A DNA stretch of 36,165 nt. Source: Actinomycetes bacterium. Lineage in GTDB: Bacteria; Actinomycetota; Actinomycetes; Mycobacteriales; Mycobacteriaceae. The position numbers and the translations under genes are program-made. The notes below the pieces were generated by a model. The model saw only the letters and a list, made by a program, of their open reading frames with translations, was not told where the DNA came from and searched no databases. The stretch lies in contig JAEZDV010000039.1 in NCBI GenBank assembly GCA_023417985.1, positions 1 to 36,165 on the forward strand, read 5' to 3'. Shown here one piece after another: positions 7,097 to 17,080 of the stretch (position 1 is its first letter; each line of letters begins with the position of its first letter).

Positions 7097-7924
7097 TTAC
7101 GGGCGGAGCGGTCGGCCCTGCGGGTCGCGAACCTTGTTTCCGGTGAGCATCAGGATGCCGTCGACGAGCGGCCAGATTCCGCCGATACCACAGGTCAGCC
7201 AGGTGACGGCGATCTGGGCCACCGCTGTACCGGGGTCACCGACGTAGAAGCGTCCGGCGCCGAATGCTCCGAGCACGATCTGGAGAACACCCGCGGTGAC
7301 CTTGGACTTCTCCGAGTACGCCTCCCCGGTATAGGGATCGCGTCCGAACGGCGCCGAGAGGTCGGTTCCGTACCCCTGCGGGCCGTATCCCTGAGGACCC
7401 TGGGGGCCGTATCCCTGAGGCGGGCCGTACGACGACGGCGACGCGCCGTACGGGGCCGACGGGGTCCCGGGGGTGGGAGTACCCGGCACCGATGTCGGGT
7501 AGCGGGGATCAGGAGCGCCGTAGACGGGCCCCGGGGTACGGGAGTCGCCTGCGGGGTTCGAGCCGGGGTACGGATAGTTGCCCGGCGGCGGGTAATCGGA
7601 CTGGTGCTCGGCCGGCGGTGGATAACTCGGCGTTGTGCCCCAGCCCGGGCCGTTGCCGACCCCGGAGTAGGTGTCCCATCCCGGCCCGGGGGTCCCGATA
7701 TGGCCGCCGAAAGATTCCGACGGGGACTGCTGCTCGGACAACGAGGCGTGCGCCGTCGCGTCGTAGTCGAAGGTCGGGCCGAAGTCGCGTGCCGGTTCCC
7801 CGGCTTTCGCAGCATCCGGGCCCTTCGGCTCGTCCGGGTCCGCTTTCCGGCTGCCGGAATGTTTGCGCAGGTCCGGCTTGACAGGGTCGGACGAGTCGGA
7901 AGCGCCCGGGTCCGGTGCGGTCAC
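7097..7924 (-). CDS. TM2 domain-containing membrane protein with Pro/Gly/Tyr-rich N-terminus
   Basis: 275 residues. The first 45 or so are charged. Residues from about 75 to 190 are low-complexity Pro, Gly, Tyr and Ser, with repeats of the type GYGPQG near 170-190. The C-terminal 75 residues form a TM2 domain: SEKSKVTAGVLQI, GAGRFYVGD, then a second hydrophobic helix ending IGGIWPLVDGI. The tail NKVRDPQGRPLR is typical of actinobacterial TM2 proteins. The long tail is predicted cytoplasmic and disordered. The GTG start at 7924 overlaps the lgt stop (GTGA), so it is the last gene of the trp-lgt cluster. Biochemical function is unknown. Confidence 0.85.
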   Translation of the reverse strand: MTAPDPGASDSSDPVKPDLRKHSGSRKADPDEPKGPDAAKAGEPARDFGPTFDYDATAHASLSEQQSPSESFGGHIGTPGPGWDTYSGVGNGPGWGTTPSYPPPAEHQSDYPPPGNYPYPGSNPAGDSRTPGPVYGAPDPRYPTSVPGTPTPGTPSAPYGASPSSYGPPQGYGPQGPQGYGPQGYGTDLSAPFGRDPYTGEAYSEKSKVTAGVLQIVLGAFGAGRFYVGDPGTAVAQIAVTWLTCGIGGIWPLVDGILMLTGNKVRDPQGRPLRP

Positions 7925-8976
7925 GAGTTGTCTCCCTTGCTCTTGCCCGGCGGTGAGGTGTCGAGTCTACCTGCGGGTTCGGCCCCGGCGTCGCTCTCGG
8001 GGTTGTCGATCTCAGTCGTCACGACTCCGGCCGGTGACGCGCCGGTCGCCGGATTTTCGGCTGCCTCACCCGCGCCGACCGGTGCCGTTGCGGACGCATC
8101 GGCCGGGGTTCCGCCGAGGGTCGCCGGGTCTTCTCGTCCCTTGCGCGCGAAGATCACGTAGGCGACGGCGAGCACGAACACGATCCCGGAGGTGAAGGTG
8201 TTGATCCGGATCCCGGCGATCTCGGTCGCAACATCCGTGCGCATGAGTTCGATCCAGAACCGTCCGGCGCAGTAACCCGCGACGTACAACGCGAAGAGTC
8301 GCCCGTGGCCGATGGCGAAACGGCGGTCGATCAGAACCAGCAGCACGACCACGGCGACATTCCACAGCAACTCGTACAGGAACGTCGGGTGGACGACGAA
8401 GGCCACCTCGCCGGTGGAGACACCGTCGATCAGCGAGGGCGACACGCGACCGGCGTCGTCGGCGCGCTGGTAGATCTCGAGGCCCCACGGCACGGTGGTC
8501 TCCCCGCCGTAGAGTTCCTGGTTGAACCAGTTGCCGAGGCGTCCGATCGCCTGAGCGAGCAGGATGGCCGGGGCCAGCGCGTCGCCGAATGCGGGCAGCG
8601 GGATGCCGCGACGGCGGCAGCCGATCCAGGCACCCACCGCACCGAGTGCGACGGCCCCCCAGATCCCGAGTCCGCCCTCCCAGATCTTGAGGGCGTCCGC
8701 GGGGTTCGCGCCCTCGCCGAAATACTTCTGCCAGTCGGTGGCGACGTGGTAGAGCCTGCCGCCGACGAGACCGAACGGAACGGCCCACACGGCGATGTCG
8801 AGCACCGTGCCGGGCGCGCCGCCACGCGCGACCCAGCGGCGGTCACCCCACCAGATCGCGACGATGATGCCGACGATGATGCACAGGGCATAAGCGCGCA
8901 GGGCCAGCGGGCCCACGTACCAGACGCCCTGAGACGGGCTCGGAAGATAAGCCAGAACAGTCGCGGTGGTTGTCAC
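7921..8976 (-). CDS. lgt: Prolipoprotein diacylglyceryl transferase (Lgt)
   Basis: 351 residues with about seven membrane segments. It transfers diacylglycerol from phosphatidylglycerol to the lipobox cysteine of prolipoproteins at the cytoplasmic membrane. The Lgt signature is clear: AIGRLGNWFNQELYGGET, together with LRAYALCI near the start, VGGRLYHV and HPTFLYELLWN. Residues after about 285 are an Ala/Pro/Glu-rich cytoplasmic tail, an extension seen in actinobacterial Lgt. The GTG at 8976 overlaps the trpA stop (GTGA). Lipoproteins encoded in this window (MetQ, the family 5 binding protein, the beta-lactamase) would be substrates of the pathway. Confidence 0.96.
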   Translation of the reverse strand: MTTTATVLAYLPSPSQGVWYVGPLALRAYALCIIVGIIVAIWWGDRRWVARGGAPGTVLDIAVWAVPFGLVGGRLYHVATDWQKYFGEGANPADALKIWEGGLGIWGAVALGAVGAWIGCRRRGIPLPAFGDALAPAILLAQAIGRLGNWFNQELYGGETTVPWGLEIYQRADDAGRVSPSLIDGVSTGEVAFVVHPTFLYELLWNVAVVVLLVLIDRRFAIGHGRLFALYVAGYCAGRFWIELMRTDVATEIAGIRINTFTSGIVFVLAVAYVIFARKGREDPATLGGTPADASATAPVGAGEAAENPATGASPAGVVTTEIDNPESDAGAEPAGRLDTSPPGKSKGDNS

Positions 8977-9772
8977 GACGCCACGCTAGCCGAGCGCACG
9001 CCCCGCGCAAGGTCCTGCGTCAGGGCGAGCAGCGCGTCGCGGCCCTGACCTGCCGCCGTCACGAGCGCCGAACCGACAATCACGCCGTCCGCGTACCCGG
9101 CGATCTCGGCGGCCTGGGCGCCGTTGCGCACGCCCAGACCGACGCCGACCGGGATGTCGCTGTGGGTGCGTACCCGGGCGACGATCTCGGGTGCACGGTT
9201 GTCGACCTGGTCGCGGGCGCCGGTGACCCCCATAGTGGAGGTCGCGTAGACGAAGCCGACACACTGGTCGAGCGTCGCGGCGAGTCGCTCGTTGGTGGAC
9301 GACGGTGCCACGAGGAACGTCCGTCCGAGTCCGTACTTCTCGGACGCGGCGATCCAGTCTTCGGCCTCGTCGGGGATGAGGTCGGGGGTGATGAGTCCGA
9401 GACCGCCGGCGGCCGCGAGGTCGCGAGCGAAGTTCTCCACGCCGTAGCGCATCACCAGGTTCCAGTACGTCATCACCACGGCTGCGCCGCCGGCGGCATT
9501 CACGGCTGCGACCGCCCGGAACACGTCGCGGACCTTCACGCCGTTGGCAATCGCCTCGAATGCGGCTTCCTGGATGGTGGTGCCGTCCATCACCGGGTCG
9601 CTGTAGGGAATGCCGACCTCGATGAGATCGCATCCGCCTTCCACCAGGGTCGCCATGGCTTCGAGCGACCCGTCGACGGTGGGATAGCCGACAGGCAGGT
9701 ATCCGATCAGCGCGGCACGGTTCTCCGCGCGGCATGTGGCGAAGATCTGGGTGAGGCGTTCGTGCGGGGCGC

Positions 9773-9776
<4 letters not shown>
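8973..9776 (-). CDS. trpA: Tryptophan synthase alpha chain
   Basis: 267 residues, standard length. It cleaves indole-3-glycerol phosphate to indole and glyceraldehyde 3-phosphate, and indole is channelled to TrpB. The two catalytic acids are E53 in LIEVGIPYSDP and D64 in PVMDG, equivalent to E49 and D60 of the Salmonella enzyme. Further signatures are TYWNLVMRYG, LITPDLIPDE and VGVGLGVRNG, the phosphate-binding end. The GTG at 9776 was chosen because it overlaps the trpB stop (GTGA) and gives a family-like N-terminus; an upstream extension in this frame is shadow sequence inside trpB. Confidence 0.96.
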
Positions 9777-11026
<1,250 letters not shown>

Positions 11027-11137
11027 CGAGGGAAGTCCGCGTCCCTTGGCGAAAAGTACGGAATCGTCTGCAGTCACGTATCCAGTCTGCCCCACGTCGA
11101 GGTGCCGATCATGCCCGGGTCCGGCCCGGGGTACAGC

Positions 11138-11947
11138 TCAGCGCGCAGGCTTGGGGCACGACGGATGTGTACCGACCGTCACCAATTCGGCGACGGCCTG
11201 CCGCGGGTCGCCGCTGGTCACCAGGCCTTCGCCCACCAGCACGGCGTCGGCTCCGGCTCCGGCGTAGGCGAGCAGGTCGGCCGGTCCGCGGACACCGGAT
11301 TCGGCGATCTTGATGACGTGGCTCGGCAGTCCGGGCGCGATCCGTCCGAAGGTGTTCTTGTCGACCTCGAGGGTCTTGAGGTTGCGCGCGTTGATGCCGA
11401 TGACCGTCGCGCCGGCTTCCAGTGCGCGGTCGGCCTCTTCTTCGGTGTGCGCTTCGACCAGGGCGGTCATTCCGAGCGACTCGGTGCGGTCGATCAGCGC
11501 CGTGAGCACGGTCTGCTCGAGCGCGGCCACGATGAGCAGCACGATGTCCGCGCCGTGAGCGCGCGCTTCGTGGATCTGGTACGGACCGACGACGAAATCC
11601 TTGCGGAGCACCGGGATACGCACCGCGCGCCGCACCGCGTCGAGATCGGCGAGGCTGCCGTGGAAACGACGCTCTTCGGTGAGAACGCTGATGGCGCGTG
11701 CACCGCCCGACTCGTAGGCTTTGGCGAGCTCGGCAGGATCGGCGATGTCGGCCAGCGCACCCTTCGAGGGGCTTGCGCGCTTGACCTCTGCGATCACCGC
11801 GATGCCCGGCTCCCGGAGAGCGGCCTTCGCATCGATCGGCGCGGGCGCGGCAGCACCGGCGGCCTTTACGGAAGCGAAGTCGGTAACCGCCTCACGGGCG
11901 GCGACGTCGGCTCGCACACCTTCGAGAATCGAGTCGAGAACTGTCAT
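11138..11947 (-). CDS. trpC: Indole-3-glycerol phosphate synthase
   Basis: 269 residues, a single (beta/alpha)8 barrel. It closes 1-(2-carboxyphenylamino)-1-deoxyribulose 5-phosphate to indole-3-glycerol phosphate. Key motifs appear in order: VIAEVKRASPSKG (substrate loop, catalytic Lys), VLRKDFVVGPYQI (second catalytic Lys), ALVEAHTEEE, GINARNLKTLEV, AESGVRGPAD and VGEGLVTSGD (phosphate site). There is no fused TrpF domain, unlike the enterobacterial TrpC-TrpF. That isomerase step must come from the HisA/PriA encoded at 25154-25888. A Shine-Dalgarno-like AAAGGA precedes the ATG by about 11 bases. Confidence 0.96.
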   Translation of the reverse strand: MTVLDSILEGVRADVAAREAVTDFASVKAAGAAAPAPIDAKAALREPGIAVIAEVKRASPSKGALADIADPAELAKAYESGGARAISVLTEERRFHGSLADLDAVRRAVRIPVLRKDFVVGPYQIHEARAHGADIVLLIVAALEQTVLTALIDRTESLGMTALVEAHTEEEADRALEAGATVIGINARNLKTLEVDKNTFGRIAPGLPSHVIKIAESGVRGPADLLAYAGAGADAVLVGEGLVTSGDPRQAVAELVTVGTHPSCPKPAR

Positions 11948-11980
11948 CGTGGCTCGAGTCCTTTCCCACCCTTGTCAATC

Positions 11981-12002
11981 CCGATGTGATTAAGCTCATC
12001 GG
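11981..12002 (-). promoter_or_regulatory. Inverted repeat CCGATG-N10-CATCGG upstream of trpC
   Basis: Six-base perfect arms separated by an AT-rich 10-base centre lie in the 88-bp gap between the trp-region membrane protein gene and trpC. This is the only AT-rich spot in the cluster, and TTGACA follows directly downstream on the minus strand. It may mark an internal promoter or an operator. No regulator is identified. Confidence 0.35.
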
Positions 12003-12035
12003 ATTTCTTCAGCCTAGTGGGCGCGCCCGGGGCAC

Positions 12036-12725
12036 TCATCGCCGGGTACCCGAATCGGAGATGTCCCCGTCGTCGTTGCCGTCGTCACCCCGGTCGACGG
12101 TCGGATCCTCGCCCGCATCCATTGCGTCCCACAGGGTCCGTTCGGTCATCGGTTCGTCGGTCTCGGCTCGCCGCACGGCCGCGTCACGGCGGGCTGCCGG
12201 ACTGTCGTACTTCGCCGACAACCCGGCCTGCTCACGCGGAGTCCGCCACAACGCGACCGCGGCGGCGAGCGCGAGGCACGCGCCCAGGAGCGCCAGGACA
12301 GCCGGCAGCGGAGAGACCGTCACCGCCGTGACCGTGGCCCGGCCGGGCAGTTCGGCGATCCGGGCCGCGGTGTCCGCATCTCCCCCACCCACGAGCAACT
12401 GCACGGCCGGAACCGCCGCGGCCACCGCAACCGCACCCACCGCGATCGAGACGACGCGCAGAGCCCGCCCGCGGACCGCGAATGCCGCGGCGATCGCGGC
12501 GAGCAGCGCCAGCGCGAGGGGCGTGGTGGCAGCGGCCCATTTCGCGCCCTCGAGATCGGTGACGCGGTCGGCGCCGAGGCCGTCGGACGACTCGGCCTGC
12601 ACCCACGTCATCCTGCTCGACCCCCAGAGCGCCGCGGCGCCGAGTGCGAGCAGACCGGCCGCGACGACCGTCGGGCGGCGGCCTGCGCCGGCGCGGGGAG
12701 CGTCCGCGGAGTCGGGGGCGCTCAT
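12036..12725 (-). CDS. Trp-region conserved membrane protein (TIGR02234 type)
   Basis: 229 residues with four probable membrane helices at about residues 18-36, 70-88, 93-112 and 136-158, then a cytoplasmic charged tail with an Asp-rich end. The pattern SSRMTWVQA after the first helix, the location between trpE and trpC, and the length match the actinobacterial trp-region membrane protein family (position of M. tuberculosis Rv1610). The ATG at 12725 overlaps the trpE stop (ATGA), so synthesis is tied to anthranilate synthase. The molecular role is unknown; tryptophan or intermediate transport, or membrane tethering, are guesses only. Confidence 0.88.
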   Translation of the reverse strand: MSAPDSADAPRAGAGRRPTVVAAGLLALGAAALWGSSRMTWVQAESSDGLGADRVTDLEGAKWAAATTPLALALLAAIAAAFAVRGRALRVVSIAVGAVAVAAAVPAVQLLVGGGDADTAARIAELPGRATVTAVTVSPLPAVLALLGACLALAAAVALWRTPREQAGLSAKYDSPAARRDAAVRRAETDEPMTERTLWDAMDAGEDPTVDRGDDGNDDGDISDSGTRR

Positions 12726-14305
12726 CGTGCGTCTCCGCTGTAGTTGGTGACCGTCGCGGCGGCGGCGACCGCGGCCAGAGCGGACATCGCCTTGTTGCGG
12801 GCTTCGGTGTCCTCGGCTTCGGGAACCGAGTCTGCGACGATGCCTGCGCCGGCCTGGACGTATGCGACCCCCTCCTTGATCAGCGCGGACCGGATCGCGA
12901 TGGCGGTGTCCGCGTCGCCGGTGAAGTCGAGGTAGCCCACGATGCCGCCGTAGATGCCGCGTCGGGTGGGTTCGAGTTCTTCGATCAGTTCCATCGCCCG
13001 CACCTTCGGTGCTCCCGACAGTGTGCCCGCCGGGAAGCAGGCAGTGACGGCGTCGAGTGCGCGGTTGCCGTCGGCGAGCCGTCCGGTGACCGTGGACACG
13101 AGATGCATGACGTGGCTGTATCGCTCGATGTGGCGGTAGTCGTGCACCTTCACGGTGCCCGGCTCGCACACCCGGCCGAGATCGTTGCGGCCGAGATCGA
13201 CCAGCATCAAGTGCTCGGCGTTCTCTTTCTCGTCGTGCAGCAGATCCTTCTCGAGCAACGTGTCCTCCTCCTCGTCGGCACCGCGCCACCGGGTTCCCGC
13301 GATCGGGTGTGTGGTGGCGGTGCCGTCCGCGACGGTCACCAGCGCTTCCGGACTCGAACCGACGATGGAGAACGCGGTGCCGCCGTCCGGCCCGGGGATG
13401 TGCAGCAGGAACATGTACGGACTCGGATTCGACGCGCGGAGCATGCGGTAGACGTCGATCGGCGCGGCATCGCAGTCGATTTCGAATCGCTGGGAGAGCA
13501 CGACCTGAAATGCCTCACCGGCTTCGACGTCCCCGATGAGTTTGCGGACGTCGGCGCTGAACGCTTCGGTGGTGCGCTGACGGCGGTACTGGGGTTCGGG
13601 GCGCGAGAAGGTCGCGACGGTGGCCGGTGCCGGTGCGGCGAGGGCTGCGGTCATCCGGTCCAGCCGGGCGACCGCGTCGTCGTAGGCCTCGTCGACGCGT
13701 TGATCGGATCCGTCCCAGTTCACCGCGTTGGCGATGAGCCAGATGGTTCCTTCGTGATGGTCCACCGCGGCGAGATCGGTCGCGAGCATCATCACCAGTT
13801 CGGGGATCTGCAGGTCGTCGTCGGCGAGTTGCGGCAATTTCTCGAGATACCGGACGGTGTCGTAGCCGAGGTAGCCGACCATTCCGCTCGTGAGGGGCGG
13901 TAGTCCGTGGATGCGGTCGGTGTGGAGTAGTTCGAGGGTCTCTCGCAGCACGTCGAGCGGGTTTCCACCGGTTGGGGTGCCGGCGGGGACATGGCCGTAC
14001 CACGCGGCTTCGCCGTCGACGACCGTCAGCGCAGCGGGACTGCCCGCGCCGATGAACGACCACCGCGACCACGACCGGCCGTTCTCCGCGGACTCGAGGA
14101 GAAACGTGCCCGGACGGTCGGCCGCGAGCTTGCGGTACGCCGAGAGCGGTGTCTCCGCGTCGGCGAGCACCTTGCGGGTCACAGGCACCACGCGGTGCTC
14201 TCGCGCGAGTTGCCGGAACTGCTCGCGCGTGGTGGTGGAATCGGACCAGCCACCGGCGGGAACATCGGTGGTGGCTGCGGGAATGGTGGTGGGCTCGCCG
14301 GACAT
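12722..14305 (-). CDS. trpE: Anthranilate synthase component I
   Basis: 527 residues. It makes anthranilate from chorismate with ammonia delivered by TrpG, which is not in this window. The N-terminal domain carries the tryptophan feedback motif LLES at 69-72 followed by SWSRWSFIG. The chorismate-binding domain has YMFLLHIPG, SSPEALVTV, PIAGTRWRG, LMLVDLGRNDLGRV, TLSGAPKVRAMELIEELE and GIYGGIVGYL. The ATG at 14305 fits the family N-terminus and has GATGAT six bases upstream, a weak -10 box that would make the transcript leaderless. No tryptophan-rich leader peptide is seen, so the visible control is allosteric. It heads trpE-membrane protein-trpC-trpB-trpA-lgt. Confidence 0.95.
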   Translation of the reverse strand: MSGEPTTIPAATTDVPAGGWSDSTTTREQFRQLAREHRVVPVTRKVLADAETPLSAYRKLAADRPGTFLLESAENGRSWSRWSFIGAGSPAALTVVDGEAAWYGHVPAGTPTGGNPLDVLRETLELLHTDRIHGLPPLTSGMVGYLGYDTVRYLEKLPQLADDDLQIPELVMMLATDLAAVDHHEGTIWLIANAVNWDGSDQRVDEAYDDAVARLDRMTAALAAPAPATVATFSRPEPQYRRQRTTEAFSADVRKLIGDVEAGEAFQVVLSQRFEIDCDAAPIDVYRMLRASNPSPYMFLLHIPGPDGGTAFSIVGSSPEALVTVADGTATTHPIAGTRWRGADEEEDTLLEKDLLHDEKENAEHLMLVDLGRNDLGRVCEPGTVKVHDYRHIERYSHVMHLVSTVTGRLADGNRALDAVTACFPAGTLSGAPKVRAMELIEELEPTRRGIYGGIVGYLDFTGDADTAIAIRSALIKEGVAYVQAGAGIVADSVPEAEDTEARNKAMSALAAVAAAATVTNYSGDAR

Positions 14306-14391
14306 GCGCCCATCATCCCAGGGAACATCCTGGCCGTCGCAGGCGCGGTCGCCCCGGACGTACCGACGCGGTGTCCGGGACGACGCGCGTC

Positions 14392-15168
14392 TCAGGCGAC
14401 CTGGATGGAACGCTTGGCCAGGCCCATCCAGAACCCGTCGACGACCTGTTCGGGTGGTCGAGCCGGATCCCGGGACAGACCCAGGGTGACGAAGAGCGGT
14501 GCGAAGTGCTCGATGGTCGGGTGTGCGTACGGCATGCCGGGGGCGCGGTTGCGGAAGTCGAGCAGGGCATCGACGTCGCCGCGTGCGAGTTGCTCCCCGG
14601 CCCAGTGGTCGAACTCTGCGGACCAACCCGGCGCGGGAGCCTCGGGTCGCGGGTCGCGCAGGAACGGCAGTCCGTGCGTCGTGAAACCGGAGCCGATGAC
14701 GAGCACGCCTTCGTCCCGCAGCGGCCGCAGTCGCTCACCGAGGCGCAGGAGACGCTGCGGGTCCAGGCTCGGCAGCGATATCTGCAGGACCGGGATGTCG
14801 GCGTCGGGGTACATGACGGTCAGCGGCACGTAGGCGCCGTGGTCGAGGCCTCGGTGCGGTTGCTGCACGACGGGTTCCTCGTCGGGCATGAGCATCGCCA
14901 CCCGGCGCGCGAGGTCCGGGGCTCCCGGCGACGCGTAGGTGACCTCGTAGAAGCGACGCGGGAATCCGCCGAAGTCGTAGACGAGCGGTGTCCCCGTGGT
15001 GGTGGACCCGATCGTGAGAGGCGCCGATTCCCAGTGCGCCGAGACCACGAGGATCGCGGTCGGGCGGGGCAGGTCGGCGGCCCACGTGCGGAGTTGGTTC
15101 ACCCACAGTTCGCTGTCGACCAGGGGTGGCGCCCCGTGGCTGAGGAAGAGGGCGGGCATATCGCTCAT
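14392..15168 (-). CDS. Class III extradiol ring-cleavage dioxygenase-like protein (LigB/DODA family)
   Basis: 258 residues, the size of the DODA/YgiD branch of LigB-type dioxygenases. Conserved histidines are H11 (LFLSHGAP), H45 (VVSAHWE), H110 (GLDHGAYVPL), H165 (GSGFTTHGLPF) and H221 (HPTIEHFAPL). H11, H45 and H221 are the likely metal ligands and H165 or H110 the likely acid/base residues, by analogy. Relatives cleave DOPA or other catechols, but many bacterial members are uncharacterised. Start ATG at 15168 is preceded by AAGGAG. A divergent MarR gene with a shared palindrome between them suggests induction by a phenolic or quinone-like compound (inference). trpE follows 86 bases downstream on the same strand. 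Confidence 0.85.
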   Translation of the reverse strand: MSDMPALFLSHGAPPLVDSELWVNQLRTWAADLPRPTAILVVSAHWESAPLTIGSTTTGTPLVYDFGGFPRRFYEVTYASPGAPDLARRVAMLMPDEEPVVQQPHRGLDHGAYVPLTVMYPDADIPVLQISLPSLDPQRLLRLGERLRPLRDEGVLVIGSGFTTHGLPFLRDPRPEAPAPGWSAEFDHWAGEQLARGDVDALLDFRNRAPGMPYAHPTIEHFAPLFVTLGLSRDPARPPEQVVDGFWMGLAKRSIQVA

Positions 15169-15181
15169 GAAACTCCTTGAC

Positions 15182-15193
15182 TTGAAGCTTCAA
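15182..15193. promoter_or_regulatory. Palindrome TTGAAGCTTCAA, probable MarR operator
   Basis: A perfect 12-bp palindrome sits 14 bases upstream of the dioxygenase start, in the 133-bp region shared with the divergent MarR gene. It lies where the dioxygenase promoter should be, so MarR binding would block it. MarR dimers commonly bind short palindromes like this one. The assignment to the neighbouring regulator is inference. Confidence 0.6.
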
Positions 15194-15301
15194 CTATCTT
15201 AGCTCGAATCCGGAGTGACGACGAATCACTCCCCCGGGTGTACCCGCCGCCACTCACTCCGACAGGCTGGATGCACCACAACGGAAACGAGGACTCCCCC
15301 G

Positions 15302-15787
15302 ATGAACAGCGAGAACCCGCGGTGGCTCGACGCCGGCCAGCAGGAGGCATGGCGCGTCCTGGTCGCGGTGATCACCCGGTTGCCCGCCGCGCTCGACACA
15401 CAGATGCAACGCGACGCGGACATGACGCATTTCGAGTACTTCGTGCTCGCCGTGCTGTCGGAAGCACCCGAGCGTCGCCTCGGACTGAGCACCCTCGCCA
15501 CCGAAGCAAACGCTTCGCTCTCGCGCCTGTCCCACGTCGTCACACGGCTCGGAAAACGAGGATGGGTGCGCCGCGAGCCGATCCCCGGAAGCCGCGGGTC
15601 CTACGCCGTACTCACCGACGCCGGGTACGCCAAGGTCGTCGAGTCCGCCCCGGCACACGTGGAGACGGTGCAGCGTCTCGTGTTCGACGGACTCGACGAG
15701 CACCAGGTACGCGATCTCGCGCGCATCGGGTCGGTGCTCGTCGAGCAGATCGACAAGGGGATCGCCTCCGGAACCGGCAAAGCCTGA
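15302..15787 (+). CDS. MarR family transcriptional regulator of the dioxygenase gene
   Basis: 161 residues. Winged HTH: MTHFEYFVLAVLSEAPERRL, LSTLATEANASLSRLSHVVTRL (HTH, about 60-82), then GWVRREPIPGSRGSYAVLTDAGY (wing). C-terminal helices would dimerise. The ATG at 15302 has GAGGA nine bases upstream and gives a normal MarR N-terminus; an upstream in-frame GTG adds a Pro/Thr-rich stretch unlike the family. Divergent from the dioxygenase gene, it probably represses it from the palindrome at 15182-15193. It contains no cysteine at the usual redox-sensing positions. Convergent with the acyl-CoA dehydrogenase gene nine bases away. Confidence 0.87.
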   Translation: MNSENPRWLDAGQQEAWRVLVAVITRLPAALDTQMQRDADMTHFEYFVLAVLSEAPERRLGLSTLATEANASLSRLSHVVTRLGKRGWVRREPIPGSRGSYAVLTDAGYAKVVESAPAHVETVQRLVFDGLDEHQVRDLARIGSVLVEQIDKGIASGTGKA

Positions 15788-15796
15788 TTCCGGCGG

Positions 15797-17080
15797 CTAT
15801 CCCGCGGAGCGCCCCTTCGGAACGTCGCGGAATGCGAGGTTGGGATCGTGGCTGCGCTCCCGGGGCATGCCGAGGACGCGCTCGCTGATCGCGTTGCGGG
15901 CCATCTCCGTAGTGCCACCGGCGATGCACCAGACCTGGCGCATCAGATAGTCGACCCCACGTTCGGCGACCGCTCCGTCGTCCGAGTCCCATGCAGCGCC
16001 GTCCGCACCGGTGAACTCGTATCCGATGGTGACCAGCCGGCTTTCCACCACGCCGGACATCAGCCGGGCGATACTCGCGGACTGATCGGAGATCGTCCGG
16101 TTCGCCATTCCCTGACCGACGCGCCGGCTCAGTGCCTGCTTGGCCAGTTCGAGCGCCCGGGCCTCACCGAGCAGGTCCCGGGCGACGGGATCGCCGAGCC
16201 TCCCGGCGTCGCGAGCGACGTCGAACAGTTCGGAGATCCGTGATCCGCCGCGGACCGAGCCCGCCGGGATGGTCGTGTAGGGCGAATTCAGGTACATCCG
16301 CTCGTGGAACATCCACCGCGTCCCCACCGTCCAGCCGTCGTCGACCTCACCGACGCGATCGCTGTCGGGCACGCGCACATCCGTCAGGTACTCCTGGCAG
16401 AATTCGCTGGAGCCGCTGAGCATTTCGATCCGGTGCACCTCGATGGCCGGCTGTTTCAGCGGCACCATGAAGACGGTGAGCCCGCGGTTCTTCGGCACGT
16501 CCCAGTTGGTACGGACGAGGCACAGAGCCCAGTCCGACCACCATGCGCCCGTGGTCCAGATCTTCGACCCGTTGAGAATCCAGTCGTCACCGTCGCGGAC
16601 CGCCGTGGTCACCGCCCCCGCGACGTCCGATCCGCCACTCGGTTCGGACAGCATCTGCATCCACAGTTCCTCACCCTTGAGGATCGCGGGAATGTGCCGC
16701 TGTTTCTGCTCTTCGGTGCCGAATTCGAGAAGTACTGCGGCGCAGGGCACGAAGGTGGGTACCTGCAGTCGCGAGGGGTACTCGTACCCGCTCAGTTCTT
16801 CGTTGAGCACCTGCTGGTACGGGCGGGTGAGTCCCTGACCACCGTACTCGCGGGGAATGCAGATTCCTGCGAGCCCGGCGTCGAAGAGCACGCGCTGGAG
16901 GTCGCGTTCGTGCTGGACGGCGGCGAGTTCTTCCTCGTCGGTGTTCTCGTTGCGGATCACTCCGACCAGGGAGGACGGGCCGGAGCGTTCGAGGTTGTCG
17001 CGGATCCACGACCGGGCACGTGCCCGGAACTCGTCCAGCGATTCCGTCTCCCGGCTGGTCGGCGAACTCTCGACGGTCAT
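15797..17080 (-). CDS. Acyl-CoA dehydrogenase, larger partner of a coupled pair
   Basis: 427 residues, full FAD-dependent acyl-CoA dehydrogenase layout: N-terminal helices with GICIPREYGGQGL, the middle beta domain with LSEPSGGSDVA and GSKIWTTGAWWSDWAL (FAD and substrate contacts), and the C-terminal helical domain ending AGGTTEMARNAISERVLGMP. The position where many enzymes have the catalytic Glu of the EGT motif reads GGT, so the base must be elsewhere, as known for other mycobacterial FadE partners. Its ATG overlaps the stop of the upstream dehydrogenase gene (ATGA). Adjacent pairs of this kind form heteromeric enzymes in steroid and branched-chain catabolism. The substrate here is unknown. 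Confidence 0.85.
   Translation of the reverse strand: MTVESSPTSRETESLDEFRARARSWIRDNLERSGPSSLVGVIRNENTDEEELAAVQHERDLQRVLFDAGLAGICIPREYGGQGLTRPYQQVLNEELSGYEYPSRLQVPTFVPCAAVLLEFGTEEQKQRHIPAILKGEELWMQMLSEPSGGSDVAGAVTTAVRDGDDWILNGSKIWTTGAWWSDWALCLVRTNWDVPKNRGLTVFMVPLKQPAIEVHRIEMLSGSSEFCQEYLTDVRVPDSDRVGEVDDGWTVGTRWMFHERMYLNSPYTTIPAGSVRGGSRISELFDVARDAGRLGDPVARDLLGEARALELAKQALSRRVGQGMANRTISDQSASIARLMSGVVESRLVTIGYEFTGADGAAWDSDDGAVAERGVDYLMRQVWCIAGGTTEMARNAISERVLGMPRERSHDPNLAFRDVPKGRSAG

Noticed and set aside
14306..14391. Tryptophan leader peptide/attenuator before trpE
   Set aside because: No short ORF with adjacent Trp codons and no terminator/antiterminator pair is seen in the 86-bp gap.
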